From assembly GCF_000455325.1 (NCBI RefSeq), contig NZ_HG322951.1, forward strand, positions 1,860,954 to 1,924,953: a DNA stretch of 64,000 nt, written 5' to 3'. This DNA comes from Mycolicibacterium septicum DSM 44393. GTDB taxonomy: Bacteria; Actinomycetota; Actinomycetes; Mycobacteriales; Mycobacteriaceae. Every line of letters starts with the position of its first letter. Position 1 is the first letter of the stretch. Position numbers and translations under genes: made by a program. Positions 1-8,820 of this stretch are shown one piece after another. The notes under the pieces were generated by a model. The model was given only the letters and a program-made list of their open reading frames with translations. It ran no database searches and was not told the origin of the DNA.

Positions 1-1
1 T

Positions 2-298
2 GAAATCCGTCGCGTCGACGTGCGCTGCCGCGCCACCGTCGGCGAGGTGGGCAACGCCGAGCAGGCCAACATCAACTGGGGCAAGGCCGGCCGTATGCGG
101 TGGAAGGGCAAGCGCCCGACCGTCCGTGGTGTCGTGATGAACCCGGTCGACCACCCGCATGGTGGTGGTGAAGGCAAGACCTCCGGTGGCCGCCACCCGG
201 TCAGCCCGTGGGGCAAGCCCGAGGGCCGCACCCGCAAGCCCAACAAGCCGAGCGACAAGCTCATTGTCCGTCGCCGGCGCACCGGCAAGAAGCGCTAG
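2..298 (+). CDS. rplB: 50S ribosomal protein L2, C-terminal part
   Basis: The window opens inside this gene, in frame from base 2, so only the last 98 residues are present. L2 binds 23S rRNA near the peptidyl-transferase centre. The segment carries the L2 signature around [14 protein letters not shown], including the conserved histidine, followed by the basic tail ending RRTGKKR. The stop lies 21 bases before rpsS, as in the conserved S10 operon. The 5' part lies outside the window. Confidence 0.97.
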
Positions 299-319
299 GC
301 CGCGGAAGGAGTAGCAGCG

Positions 320-597
320 ATGCCTCGTAGTCTCAAAAAGGGTCCGTTCGTCGACGACCATCTTCTCAAGAAGGTCGACGTTCAGAACGACAAGAACACC
401 AAACAGGTCATCAAGACCTGGTCGCGTCGGTCGACCATCCTCCCCGACTTCATCGGGCACACCTTTGCGGTGCATGACGGCCGCAAGCATGTCCCGGTGT
501 TTGTCACCGAGGCGATGGTCGGGCACAAGCTCGGCGAATTCGCCCCGACGCGCACCTTCAAGGGTCACATCAAGGACGACCGGAAGAGCAAGCGGCG

Positions 598-601
<4 letters not shown>
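320..601 (+). CDS. rpsS: 30S ribosomal protein S19
   Basis: S19 sits in the head of the small subunit and contacts the A-site finger and S13. The 93-residue protein begins [15 protein letters not shown] and contains the family core [20 protein letters not shown], with the usual bacterial length. A GGAAGGAG ribosome-binding site lies about 9 bases before the ATG. The stop overlaps the rplV start as ATGA, so translation of the two is probably coupled. Confidence 0.98.
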
Positions 602-1895
<1,294 letters not shown>

Positions 1896-1897
1896 TC

Positions 1898-2314
1898 ATG
1901 CTGATTCCCCGCAAGGTAAAGCACCGCAAGCAGCACCACCCACGGCAGCGTGGCATCGCCAGCGGCGGCACGTCGGTGAGCTTCGGTGACTACGGCATCC
2001 AGGCCCTCGGCCACGCCTACATCACCAACCGGCAGATCGAGTCCGCTCGTATCGCCATCAACCGGCACATCAAGCGTGGCGGCAAGGTGTGGATCAACAT
2101 CTTCCCGGATCGCCCGCTGACCAAGAAGCCCGCCGAGACCCGCATGGGTTCCGGTAAGGGTTCGCCGGAGTGGTGGATCGCCAACGTCAAGCCCGGACGC
2201 ATTTTGTTCGAGATCAGCTACCCGGACGAGAAGATCGCCAAGGAAGCTCTGACTCGCGCAATCCACAAGTTGCCGATCAAGGCACGCATCGTGAGTCGAG
2301 AGGAGCAGTTCTGA
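1898..2314 (+). CDS. rplP: 50S ribosomal protein L16
   Basis: L16 organises the A-site region of 23S rRNA. The 138-residue protein starts [14 protein letters not shown] and contains the L16 signatures [16 protein letters not shown] and [12 protein letters not shown]. It follows rpsC after two bases and its TGA shares a base with the rpmC ATG, showing tight coupling within the S10 operon. Confidence 0.98.
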   Translation: MLIPRKVKHRKQHHPRQRGIASGGTSVSFGDYGIQALGHAYITNRQIESARIAINRHIKRGGKVWINIFPDRPLTKKPAETRMGSGKGSPEWWIANVKPGRILFEISYPDEKIAKEALTRAIHKLPIKARIVSREEQF

Positions 2315-2547
2315 TGGCAGTGGGAACTACGCCTGGTGAACTGCGCGAACTGTCCGACAACGAGTTGAAGGACAAGCTGCGCGAGTCGAAGGAAGAGCTG
2401 TTCAACCTGCGCTTCCAGATGGCGACCGGTCAGCTGGCCAACAACCGTCGGCTGCGCATTGTGCGCCAGGAGATCGCACGGGTCTACACCGTGCTGCGTG
2501 AACGTGAGTTGGGTCTGGCTTCCGGACCCGTTGGTGAGGATTCGTAA
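2314..2547 (+). CDS. rpmC: 50S ribosomal protein L29
   Basis: L29 lies at the exit of the peptide tunnel beside L23. The start chosen is the ATG at 2314, which overlaps the rplP stop by one base. A longer in-frame reading from 2170 would run through rplP and is rejected. The 77-residue product has the family core [18 protein letters not shown] and [19 protein letters not shown]. Its stop shares a base with the rpsQ start. Confidence 0.97.
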   Translation: MAVGTTPGELRELSDNELKDKLRESKEELFNLRFQMATGQLANNRRLRIVRQEIARVYTVLRERELGLASGPVGEDS

Positions 2548-2843
2548 TGGCAGATACCAAGGGCCCCAAGCACACCCCGGCCACCGAGACGCCGCGCGGC
2601 CGTCGCAAGACCGCCATCGGCTACGTGGTCAGCGACAAGATGCAGAAGACCATCGTGGTCGAGCTGGAAGATCGTAAGAGCCACCCGCTCTACGGCAAGA
2701 TCATCCGGACCACCAAGAAGGTCAAGGCGCACGACGAGAACGGCGATGCCGGTATCGGCGACCGCGTCTCGCTGATGGAGACCCGGCCCCTGTCGGCCTC
2801 CAAGCGGTGGCGGCTGGTCGAGGTTCTGGAGAAGGCCAAGTAG
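2547..2843 (+). CDS. rpsQ: 30S ribosomal protein S17
   Basis: S17 is a primary 16S rRNA binder. After a short hydrophilic N-terminal extension the OB-fold core [17 protein letters not shown] begins at about residue 27 and runs through [13 protein letters not shown] to the end at residue 98. It is the last gene of the S10 operon here, and a strong hairpin terminator lies 28 bases downstream. In M. tuberculosis rpsQ is followed directly by atsA; here about 29 kb of other genes intervenes. Confidence 0.98.
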   Translation: MADTKGPKHTPATETPRGRRKTAIGYVVSDKMQKTIVVELEDRKSHPLYGKIIRTTKKVKAHDENGDAGIGDRVSLMETRPLSASKRWRLVEVLEKAK

Positions 2844-2871
2844 CCTTCTCTGTTCCGCGCGAGCAGACTGA

Positions 2872-2905
2872 AAAGTGCCCCAAACCTTCGGGTTTGGGGC
2901 ACTTT
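2872..2905. terminator. Bidirectional hairpin terminator, S10 operon / mpt83-like gene
   Basis: A perfect 15-bp inverted repeat (arms 2872-2886 and 2891-2905) encloses a TTCG tetraloop. The arm ends are AAA and TTT, so each transcript sees a short U run. It lies between the convergent rpsQ and Mpt83-like genes, 28 and 11 bases from their stops, and probably terminates both. Confidence 0.92.
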
Positions 2906-2916
2906 CGTGTATCGGG

Positions 2917-3561
2917 CTAGCCGGTGGGCGGCATGAGCACCGTGTCGATGAGATAGACGGTGGCATTGGCGGTGTGGACCCCGCCGCACACCACCGATGC
3001 GTCGTTGACCTTCAGTGCGTCACCCGAGCCGGTCACCGTGACGGGTGCACCCTGCACGGTCGGCCGGCTGCCGACCACCTTGGCAGGGCTGGCCTGTCCG
3101 GGCACGACGTGATAGGTCAGGATCTTCGTCAGCATCGCGGAGTCCGTCTTCAGCGTCTCGATGGTGGCCGGGTCGATCTTGGCGAACGCGTCGTCAGTGG
3201 GCGCGAATACGGTGAACTCACCTCCGTTGAGGGTGTCCACCAGATTCACGTTCGGATTCAGCTTTCCGGAGAGAGCCGCGGTCAGCGTCGTGAGCAGCGG
3301 GTTGTGGGACGCGGCGACGGTGACCGGGTCCTGTGCCATCCCGACCACCGACCCCGGGCCGGACGGCACCTTTTCCGCGTAGGACGCGCAGCCCGGGCCG
3401 ACCAGGTCCGAGGCCGGGTCGGCGGCCATCGCCGGCGCACTGGTGGCCTCCGGCGTGACGGGTGCGGACTGTGCGGTGTCGTTCGAGCAGGCGGGCAGCG
3501 CGAACATGGCCGCGGCCGACAGTCCCGCCACCGCGGCCATCTTGTAGTGAAGGATCAACAT
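2917..3561 (-). CDS. mpt83: Fasciclin-domain lipoprotein of the Mpt83/Mpt70 family
   Basis: This is a 214-residue surface lipoprotein. The start at 3561 is chosen because it gives a lipoprotein signal peptide (hydrophobic stretch, lipobox LPAC, acylated Cys25) and has a GGGAG site about 9 bases upstream. A longer reading back to 3861 would begin with non-signal sequence overlapping dipZ. After an Ala/Pro/Thr-rich linker comes one FAS1 domain with the hallmark [13 protein letters not shown] and the YHVVPG segment. In M. tuberculosis Mpt83 and Mpt70 are the main SigK-controlled antigens and flank dipZ. Here the gene diverges from dipZ and has a SigK-type promoter. The lipobox makes it more like Mpt83 than the secreted Mpt70. 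Confidence 0.9.
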   Translation of the reverse strand: MLILHYKMAAVAGLSAAAMFALPACSNDTAQSAPVTPEATSAPAMAADPASDLVGPGCASYAEKVPSGPGSVVGMAQDPVTVAASHNPLLTTLTAALSGKLNPNVNLVDTLNGGEFTVFAPTDDAFAKIDPATIETLKTDSAMLTKILTYHVVPGQASPAKVVGSRPTVQGAPVTVTGSGDALKVNDASVVCGGVHTANATVYLIDTVLMPPTG

Positions 3562-3618
3562 TTTCCGACTCCCTGTGAGTGATTGACGGTGACCGCCGTC
3601 ACTTTCTCGGTCGATGGG

Positions 3619-3646
3619 TATTCGGAGCCGACCCGAATCCGGATGG
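3619..3646 (-). promoter_or_regulatory. SigK-type promoter of the mpt83-like gene
   Basis: Read on the minus strand, CCATCC (3646-3641) and CGAATA (3624-3619) are separated by 16 bases. This matches the CCATCC / CGAAT form I recall for mycobacterial SigK promoters. The predicted transcript has a leader of about 50 bases before the start at 3561. Confidence 0.7.
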
Positions 3647-3660
3647 GTGCCGATTTCGAC

Positions 3661-3688
3661 CAATCCGGCAGAACCTCGGTGCCGAATA
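3661..3688 (+). promoter_or_regulatory. SigK-type promoter of dipZ, leaderless
   Basis: CAATCC (3661-3666) and CGAATA (3683-3688) are separated by 16 bases, the same spacing and nearly the same hexamers as the facing mpt83 promoter. The -10 element ends 6 bases before the dipZ ATG at 3695, so transcription would begin at or beside the A of the start codon, giving a leaderless mRNA. Confidence 0.65.
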
Positions 3689-3694
3689 CCCGGC

Positions 3695-5410
3695 ATGTAC
3701 ACCTTGGTGCTCATCGGATTTCTCGGCGGACTCATCACCGGCATCTCGCCGTGCATCCTGCCGGTACTGCCCGTGATCTTCTTCTCCGGAGCGCAGAGTG
3801 CGCGCGTCACCGAGTCGAACGGCACGACGATCGTTGCGACGAAACCGGCACTGGCCGACACGCTGCGTCCCTATCGGGTGATCGCTGGCCTGGTGCTGAG
3901 TTTCAGCGTGGTGACCCTCGCCGGCTCGGCACTGCTGCAGCTGCTGCACCTACCTCAGGACGCGCTTCGCTGGGCGGGGCTTCTGGCGCTGACCCTGATC
4001 GGGCTGGGCCTGATCTTCCCGCGCTTCGAGCAGCTGCTGGAGAAACCGTTCAGCCGGATCCCGCAGAAGCAGTTCGGCTCTGGGAGTAGTGGTTTCGGGC
4101 TGGGGTTGGCGCTGGGCCTGCTCTATGTGCCGTGTGCGGGTCCGGTTCTCGCGGCGATCGTCGTCGCGGGCGCAACCGGTTCGATAGGTGTCAACACCGT
4201 TGCACTGACCCTGTCGTTCGCCATCGGCGCCGCGCTTCCCCTGCTCGTCTTCGCTCTCGCGGGACGTCGGGTTGTCGAGCGGGTCAACGCATTTCGCCGC
4301 CAGCAGCGCAAGATCCGGCTGATCGGAGGAATTGTGATGCTGGTGTTCGCGGTGGCGTTGGCCGCCGACGTGCCGGCGAAGTTGCAGCGGGCGATCCCGG
4401 ATTACACCAGTGGGTTGCAGGACCGGGTGGCGGGCGCGGGCGACGTCCAGGAGCGACTGAGCCCGACCGGTAGTGGACAGTTGTCGGATTGTCCAGAAGG
4501 TGCAGAGGAGCTCCAGAACTGCGGTCCCGCACCGGATATCACCGGTATCACCGGCTGGCTCAACACCCCTGCCGGCGCGCCCGTCGACCTCAAGTCGCTG
4601 CGCGGCAGGGTGGTGCTCGTCGACTTCTGGGCGTATTCGTGCATCAACTGCCAGCGGGCGATTCCCCACGTTGTCGACTGGTACGGCAGATACAAGGACT
4701 CCGGTCTGACCGTGATCGGTGTGCACACACCCGAGTACGCGTTCGAACGGGTACCCGGCAATGTCGCCAAAGGTGCGGCCGACCTCGGCATCACCTATCC
4801 GGTCGCCCTGGACAACTCGTACTCCACCTGGACGAACTATGAGAACCGGTACTGGCCGGCCGAGTATCTGATCGACGCGAACGGCGTTGTGCGGCATGTG
4901 AAGTTCGGTGAAGGCGGCTACGACGCGACGGAGCGGTTGATTCGCGAGTTGCTCATGGACGCCAAGGATGCCGCGTTGCCGGCCCCGGTGAACGCGTCCG
5001 ACGTGACACCGACATCGCCACTCACGCCGGAGACCTACCTCGGAGTCGGTAAGGAGATCAACTACGCCGGTGGCGGGACGTACGACGAGGGCGAGGCGGT
5101 GTTCGACTATCCGACCAGCCTGCCTGCCGACTCGTTCGCGCTACGAGGGCCGTGGCGCCTGGACTACCAGGGTGCGACCGCTCAAGGCTCCGGCTCGGCC
5201 ATCAAGCTCGATTACCAGGCCCGGCAGGTGTATCTCGTCGTGGGTGGCACCGGCACCGTGACCGTGCTGCGCGGTGGTGAGACGACGAGCGTGCCGGTGA
5301 GCGGACCGCCCACCCTGCGCCAGATCGTCAGCGATCGCGACGCGCATCGGGGTGAGGTCGAGGTGCGGTTGAGCCAAGGGCTGCAGGCTTTCTCGTTCAC
5401 CTACGGGTGA
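3695..5410 (+). CDS. dipZ: DipZ, CcdA-thioredoxin fusion thiol-disulfide protein
   Basis: DipZ carries reducing equivalents across the membrane to extracytoplasmic thiols. The start at 3695 ([10 protein letters not shown]) is chosen over the in-frame start at 3614 because it opens the first membrane helix and sits just after a SigK -10 box. The N-terminal half is a CcdA/DsbD-type module of six or more helices with the redox cysteines in SPCILP (Cys20) and VPCAGP. A thioredoxin-like domain follows with the active site CINC (base position about 4640). A C-terminal beta-rich domain of about 150 residues corresponds to the carbohydrate-binding-module-like domain of M. tuberculosis DipZ. The length of 571 residues suits the family. 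It is probably co-transcribed with sigK, which starts 42 bases downstream. Confidence 0.93.
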   Translation: MYTLVLIGFLGGLITGISPCILPVLPVIFFSGAQSARVTESNGTTIVATKPALADTLRPYRVIAGLVLSFSVVTLAGSALLQLLHLPQDALRWAGLLALTLIGLGLIFPRFEQLLEKPFSRIPQKQFGSGSSGFGLGLALGLLYVPCAGPVLAAIVVAGATGSIGVNTVALTLSFAIGAALPLLVFALAGRRVVERVNAFRRQQRKIRLIGGIVMLVFAVALAADVPAKLQRAIPDYTSGLQDRVAGAGDVQERLSPTGSGQLSDCPEGAEELQNCGPAPDITGITGWLNTPAGAPVDLKSLRGRVVLVDFWAYSCINCQRAIPHVVDWYGRYKDSGLTVIGVHTPEYAFERVPGNVAKGAADLGITYPVALDNSYSTWTNYENRYWPAEYLIDANGVVRHVKFGEGGYDATERLIRELLMDAKDAALPAPVNASDVTPTSPLTPETYLGVGKEINYAGGGTYDEGEAVFDYPTSLPADSFALRGPWRLDYQGATAQGSGSAIKLDYQARQVYLVVGGTGTVTVLRGGETTSVPVSGPPTLRQIVSDRDAHRGEVEVRLSQGLQAFSFTYG

Positions 5411-5438
5411 TCGGCGATGAGCACTGTCGACGCGGCGT

Positions 5439-5444
5439 TAGGCT
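5439..5444 (+). promoter_or_regulatory. Possible internal -10 box before sigK
   Basis: TAGGCT (TANNNT form) ends 8 bases before the sigK ATG at 5453 and has no clear -35. It could allow a leaderless sigK transcript independent of the SigK-driven dipZ transcript, giving a basal sigma-factor supply. This is inferred from spacing only. Confidence 0.35.
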
Positions 5445-5452
5445 ACCGATCG

Positions 5453-6016
5453 ATGGCACGCACGCCGGAGGTGAGCAACGTACTCGACGCCCAGCTGCGC
5501 CGGGTGGCCCGTGGCGACGCCGAGGCGTTCGCCGGGCTGTACGACGCCACCAGCGCCCGCATATACGGATTGGTCATCCGGATCCTGCGCGATCCCGGTT
5601 ACAGCGAGGAGACCACGCAGGACGTGTACGCCCAGGTGTGGCGGTGTGCCGCTGACTATGACCCGGAGCAAGGTTCGGCGCTGGCGTGGCTCATGACGTT
5701 GGCGCACCGCCGTGCGGTGGACCGGGTGCGGGCCGAGGTGGCTTCCAGCCGGCGCGAGGCGCGTTATGTCGCGTTGAGCTCCGAACCCGACACCGATGTG
5801 GTCGCCGACTCGGCGATCCGCTCCGACGAACGCCGGCAGGTGACCGACTGCCTGGGATCGTTGACCGACCTGCAGCGGCAGGCCATCGAGCTGGCGTACT
5901 ACGACGGCCTGACCTACCCGCAGGTGTCCGAACGGCTGTCGACCAGTCTGGGCACCGTCAAGACCCGGATGCGCGACGGACTGCGCAGGCTCCGCGACTG
6001 CCTGGGGGTGACATGA
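5453..6016 (+). CDS. sigK: ECF sigma factor SigK
   Basis: SigK directs RNA polymerase to the mpt83/mpt70/dipZ promoters and is held inactive by RskA. Starting at 5453 gives 187 residues, equal to M. tuberculosis SigK. With that start two cysteines fall at residues 133 (TDCLGS) and 183 (RDCLGV), the positions of the redox-sensing disulfide described for M. tuberculosis SigK; the alternative ATG at 5417 breaks this match. Region 2 runs from about residue 25 to 90 (YSEETTQDVYAQVW, HRRAVDRVR). The region 4 helix-turn-helix is at about 150-180 (LTYPQVSERL, GTVKTRMRDGLRRL). It overlaps rskA by 4 bases. Confidence 0.95.
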   Translation: MARTPEVSNVLDAQLRRVARGDAEAFAGLYDATSARIYGLVIRILRDPGYSEETTQDVYAQVWRCAADYDPEQGSALAWLMTLAHRRAVDRVRAEVASSRREARYVALSSEPDTDVVADSAIRSDERRQVTDCLGSLTDLQRQAIELAYYDGLTYPQVSERLSTSLGTVKTRMRDGLRRLRDCLGVT

Positions 6017-6699
6017 CCAGCGATTCCGAGCTGCCGGACCTGGCGACGGCATACGCGTTGGACGCAGTTTCCGACGCTGAGCGCGTCGACATCGAACGCC
6101 GGCTGGCCGATGCTCCCGTCGAGATCGCCGAGGCATTCCGCGCCGAGGTGCGTGCGGTGCGCGAGTCGATGGCGATCGCGTCGTCGACGACGGCGACGAC
6201 TCCGCCGGCGTCGCTGCGCCAACGGGCACTCGCGGTGTCCCGCGATTCCCACCGTGACCGCTTCCGTTGGCGCACAGGGCTGGTGGCAGCCGCCGCAGCC
6301 CTCGTGGTCGCCGCGGGCGGCTTCGGCGCGGGGCTGGCATTCCGCCCGGCGAGCGGGCCGACCACCGCAGAACAGGTGTTTTCGGCAGGTGACGTCCGCA
6401 CTGCCACCGGGCAGGTCGGTGCCGGTGGCACCGCGACGTTCGTGTACTCGCGCGATGAGCGGACCGGTGTATTGGTGATGAACAACGCGGCCCCACCACC
6501 GTCCGGGATGGTCTACCAGATGTGGCTGATGACCGATGAGGGGCCGAAGTCCGCGGGGATGATGGCGACCATGCTGCCGTCGACCACGGCCATGGTGCGG
6601 GATCTCGGGGATTCGACCGCGTTGGCGTTCACCATGGAGCCCGACGGCGGATCGCCGCAGCCGACGGGGGAGATGATGGCCCGGCTGTCGTTGACCTGA
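6013..6699 (+). CDS. rskA: Anti-sigma-K factor RskA
   Basis: RskA is the single-pass membrane protein that sequesters SigK and is released by regulated proteolysis. The ATG at 6013 overlaps the sigK stop as ATGA; the longer in-frame reading from 5686 overlaps sigK and is discarded. The 228-residue product has a cytoplasmic anti-sigma domain (residues 1-90, no zinc-binding HxxxCxxC motif, as in other RskA proteins) and one transmembrane helix at about 93-115. A C-terminal extracytoplasmic domain follows with the VYQMWLMTDEGP segment typical of RskA. Confidence 0.94.
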   Translation: MTSDSELPDLATAYALDAVSDAERVDIERRLADAPVEIAEAFRAEVRAVRESMAIASSTTATTPPASLRQRALAVSRDSHRDRFRWRTGLVAAAAALVVAAGGFGAGLAFRPASGPTTAEQVFSAGDVRTATGQVGAGGTATFVYSRDERTGVLVMNNAAPPPSGMVYQMWLMTDEGPKSAGMMATMLPSTTAMVRDLGDSTALAFTMEPDGGSPQPTGEMMARLSLT

Positions 6700-6770
6700 G
6701 TCGCGCTCCGCCGGTCAAGGAATCGCGGAAGATCGCGATTGAAACGCCGGGTCTTCGCCGAAGATGCGCC

Positions 6771-6793
6771 GACGGCCCGGAAGTTGGGCCGTC
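6771..6793 (+). terminator. Hairpin after the dipZ-sigK-rskA operon
   Basis: An 8-bp perfect stem (GACGGCCC / GGGCCGTC) encloses a 7-base loop, about 70 bases after the rskA stop. A smaller hairpin (arms AATCGCG / CGCGATT) lies at 6720-6739. Neither has a U tract, which is common for mycobacterial terminators. The rest of 6700-6870 shows nothing else. Confidence 0.45.
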
Positions 6794-6874
6794 CTCCCGG
6801 CCGGTTGTTTCGTGGCGGGTTTGCTGAATCTGCTCCGGGCCGGGAAATCGGTGGGTGAGCACCTCGTGAGGGGT

Positions 6875-6902
6875 TTGCTATCGGTGTTGGTTGCCCTAGC
6901 AT
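6875..6902 (+). promoter_or_regulatory. Promoter of the polysaccharide locus
   Basis: TTGCTA (6875-6880) and TAGCAT (6897-6902) are separated by 16 bases, a good housekeeping-type promoter. The -10 ends 7 bases before an ATG at 6910, so the message probably starts on that ATG and is leaderless for the small reading frame that leads into the next gene. Confidence 0.5.
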
Positions 6903-6909
6903 CGCGCAC

Positions 6910-7017
6910 ATGCGAGCCCGGAAACCGCATGTGGTTGAAGAGCATTGGCGCGGCCTGGGCCGAATACGCATATTTACCATCGCGTTAGCCACGGCCCTGA
7001 TTTGTCCTCGGCGATGA
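6910..7017 (+). CDS. 35-residue leader peptide, coupled to the next gene
   Basis: A short reading frame starts with ATG 7 bases after the TAGCAT box. It encodes a 35-residue peptide with a basic N-terminus (MRARKPHVV), a hydrophobic stretch (IFTIALATALI) and a terminal CPRR. Its TGA overlaps the ATG of the following gene at 7014 as ATGA, the arrangement expected for translational coupling. I recognise no family. It may be a leader peptide that delivers ribosomes to a start lacking a good Shine-Dalgarno site, or a small membrane protein. No expression evidence is available. Confidence 0.4.
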   Translation: MRARKPHVVEEHWRGLGRIRIFTIALATALICPRR

Positions 7018-8552
7018 CCGCGACATCCTCTACGACACCCGCAGCGGCGTCCCCGCCGCGGGCCCCGTTCCTGGCGTGGTACTACAACGTCCATCCGGCC
7101 TATCGGCTGACCATCCGATGGGCCTTGATCCTTGCTCTCACCGCCTTCGCCTTCCGCGCCAGCTTCACCAGCCTGGTGGTCACGACCCGGGAAGGCGGAA
7201 TCGGGGGATACGTGTGGACGGTGCCCGTCGCAGCCGCACTGGTGGCGGTGGGAGTGGCCCGCCGCAACCGTACGGAGCTGCCGATCCACGACCGTCAGAC
7301 CGACATCATCGTCGGCATCATGGGTCTGGGACTGGCATTGATGATCCAGGCCGTGCTGCTCGACCGATACGCACTGTTCTTCCATCTGCTGCGCCTCGAC
7401 CTGGTCGCGGCCTGGCTGTTCGTGCTGTGCTGTTGCATCGTGCTGTTCGGCCTGCGCCCGGTGTTGCGGTTCTTCTGGGTATGGGCGCTGTTCGTGATGG
7501 GCTTTTCCCTGCCCTACTACTTGACCGTCGTCGTCCTGGGCGGCGGGAAGTTCGCGGCGGGCGCCACGACGCTGCTGATCGCCGCCGTCGGCACCGGAAC
7601 CGCGGTGGGTCGTACCTTCCGCCGCGGGGTGGTCGGCTCACTCGGTGCCTGGGTGGTCGGATTCGCCGTGCTCATCACGATCGGCATCGGCTTTCCCGCG
7701 ACGCCCCTGCTGGTCTATCAGCAGGCCCCCGCGTTGACCGCGATATGTGTGGTGGGGATCGTGATGTATCTGGCATCACGGCGCGGAGCTCCCAAGCTGT
7801 GGCTGGACCGCAAGGTGGAACCTCTTGCCGCCAAACAAGTTTGGTCCGGCGTTCCGCTGGTGGTGGCGGTTGCGCTGGCGCTGTCGGCGTGTGCGCTGCC
7901 GACGCAGGTGACCACCGCGCCGATCAGCCGGTCCAGCCCCGGCACGCTGGCTCCTGGTCGGCCACTCGTCCCGCCGCCCGGGTGGTCGACCATCAAGCGA
8001 GAGGACTACCCCAAGGTTCATCGGCTCTACGGTGACGGCGCGATTCTGGTGCGCCAATACCTGCGTGCGGACTCCGGGAGTCCGAAGTGGGACAAGCTGG
8101 GCAAGCCACGGACGGTCGTGATGGACAGCATCGTGAGCCGGCGCCCGTTCACCTTCGGTGTCTATCCGGCGCGGGTGGTGTACGGCTTGACCGGCGCGCG
8201 GCTGAGCACGTTCCGGCAGGTCGATCTCGGGATGGGAGTGCGCGCCCAGCTGCTGTCGGTGGTCGACGACGACTTGTTGGTCACCTGGAACTCGCTGCAG
8301 TTCGCCTGGGGCAACAATGATCTCGCCCAGCGGGTGACGATCTTCGCCGTCGACAACCACGAGCCGGACGCACCGTTTCCGCAGCCTTCAGAGAGCATCG
8401 TCTCCACCCTGCGGACGCTCATCACGCTACTGTTCCGCGGCAACGCCGTGCTGGACGAGCGCACACCGGTATACAAGGACGCAGGGCTGCTGACGACGTT
8501 CGCCAGGGCACTGGTGGCGGCGCAGGCGCCCTGCGCAGCCAGATGCCCATGA
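7014..8552 (+). CDS. Polytopic membrane protein with C-terminal extracytoplasmic domain (paralog 1)
   Basis: This 512-residue protein is not assigned with certainty. The ATG at 7014 is chosen over the TTG at 6945 because of its coupling to the leader peptide and alignment with its paralog at 10749. Residues from about 20 to 320 form about nine hydrophobic helices, with a conserved loop ELPIHDRQTDIIVG between helices 2 and 3 and DRKVEPLAAKQVW before the last. About 190 residues follow, predicted outside, with conserved GWS, YGD and VFAVDN-like stretches. The architecture recalls exosortase-like membrane proteins fused to EpsI-like domains, but the catalytic cysteine expected of exosortases is not seen. 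It opens a run with a BcsB-like protein, its own paralog and two glycosyltransferases, so a role in polysaccharide assembly or export is inferred. Confidence 0.6.
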   Translation: MTATSSTTPAAASPPRAPFLAWYYNVHPAYRLTIRWALILALTAFAFRASFTSLVVTTREGGIGGYVWTVPVAAALVAVGVARRNRTELPIHDRQTDIIVGIMGLGLALMIQAVLLDRYALFFHLLRLDLVAAWLFVLCCCIVLFGLRPVLRFFWVWALFVMGFSLPYYLTVVVLGGGKFAAGATTLLIAAVGTGTAVGRTFRRGVVGSLGAWVVGFAVLITIGIGFPATPLLVYQQAPALTAICVVGIVMYLASRRGAPKLWLDRKVEPLAAKQVWSGVPLVVAVALALSACALPTQVTTAPISRSSPGTLAPGRPLVPPPGWSTIKREDYPKVHRLYGDGAILVRQYLRADSGSPKWDKLGKPRTVVMDSIVSRRPFTFGVYPARVVYGLTGARLSTFRQVDLGMGVRAQLLSVVDDDLLVTWNSLQFAWGNNDLAQRVTIFAVDNHEPDAPFPQPSESIVSTLRTLITLLFRGNAVLDERTPVYKDAGLLTTFARALVAAQAPCAARCP

Positions 8553-8807
8553 GTTCCGGCCCGCCGTCCGCGATCACCCAGATCCCGGAATTATCGCCCC
8601 CGAAAGGGAGTTGCCGAGGTTTACCGATGTGCCGCAGACAATTTGTTGAATGAGCCAATTCCTGATGACGTCTGGTTGCGGGTAAGTGAACCGCAGCAAA
8701 TCGCCGGATGCGGTTTGCCATCGTCACCCGGTGCGGATCTGGCCCACGTCGTGAGCAGACTGGGGTGGCGATTGCCGTAAAGGCGGGTGTATCCGCAATG
8801 TCCAATC

Positions 8808-8813
8808 TAGACT
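8808..8813 (+). promoter_or_regulatory. -10 box of leaderless bcsB-like transcript
   Basis: TAGACT ends 7 bases before the GTG at 8821, with no Shine-Dalgarno sequence between them. This supports both the start codon choice and a second, leaderless transcript beginning at the bcsB-like gene. No convincing -35 is seen. The rest of the 8553-8807 gap shows no gene. Confidence 0.5.
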
Positions 8814-8820
8814 GACGCGG

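Noticed and set aside
20..298. L2 fragment as a complete small gene starting at base 20
   Set aside because: The frame is open to the window edge and the sequence upstream of base 20 already matches L2, so the gene is simply cut by the window.
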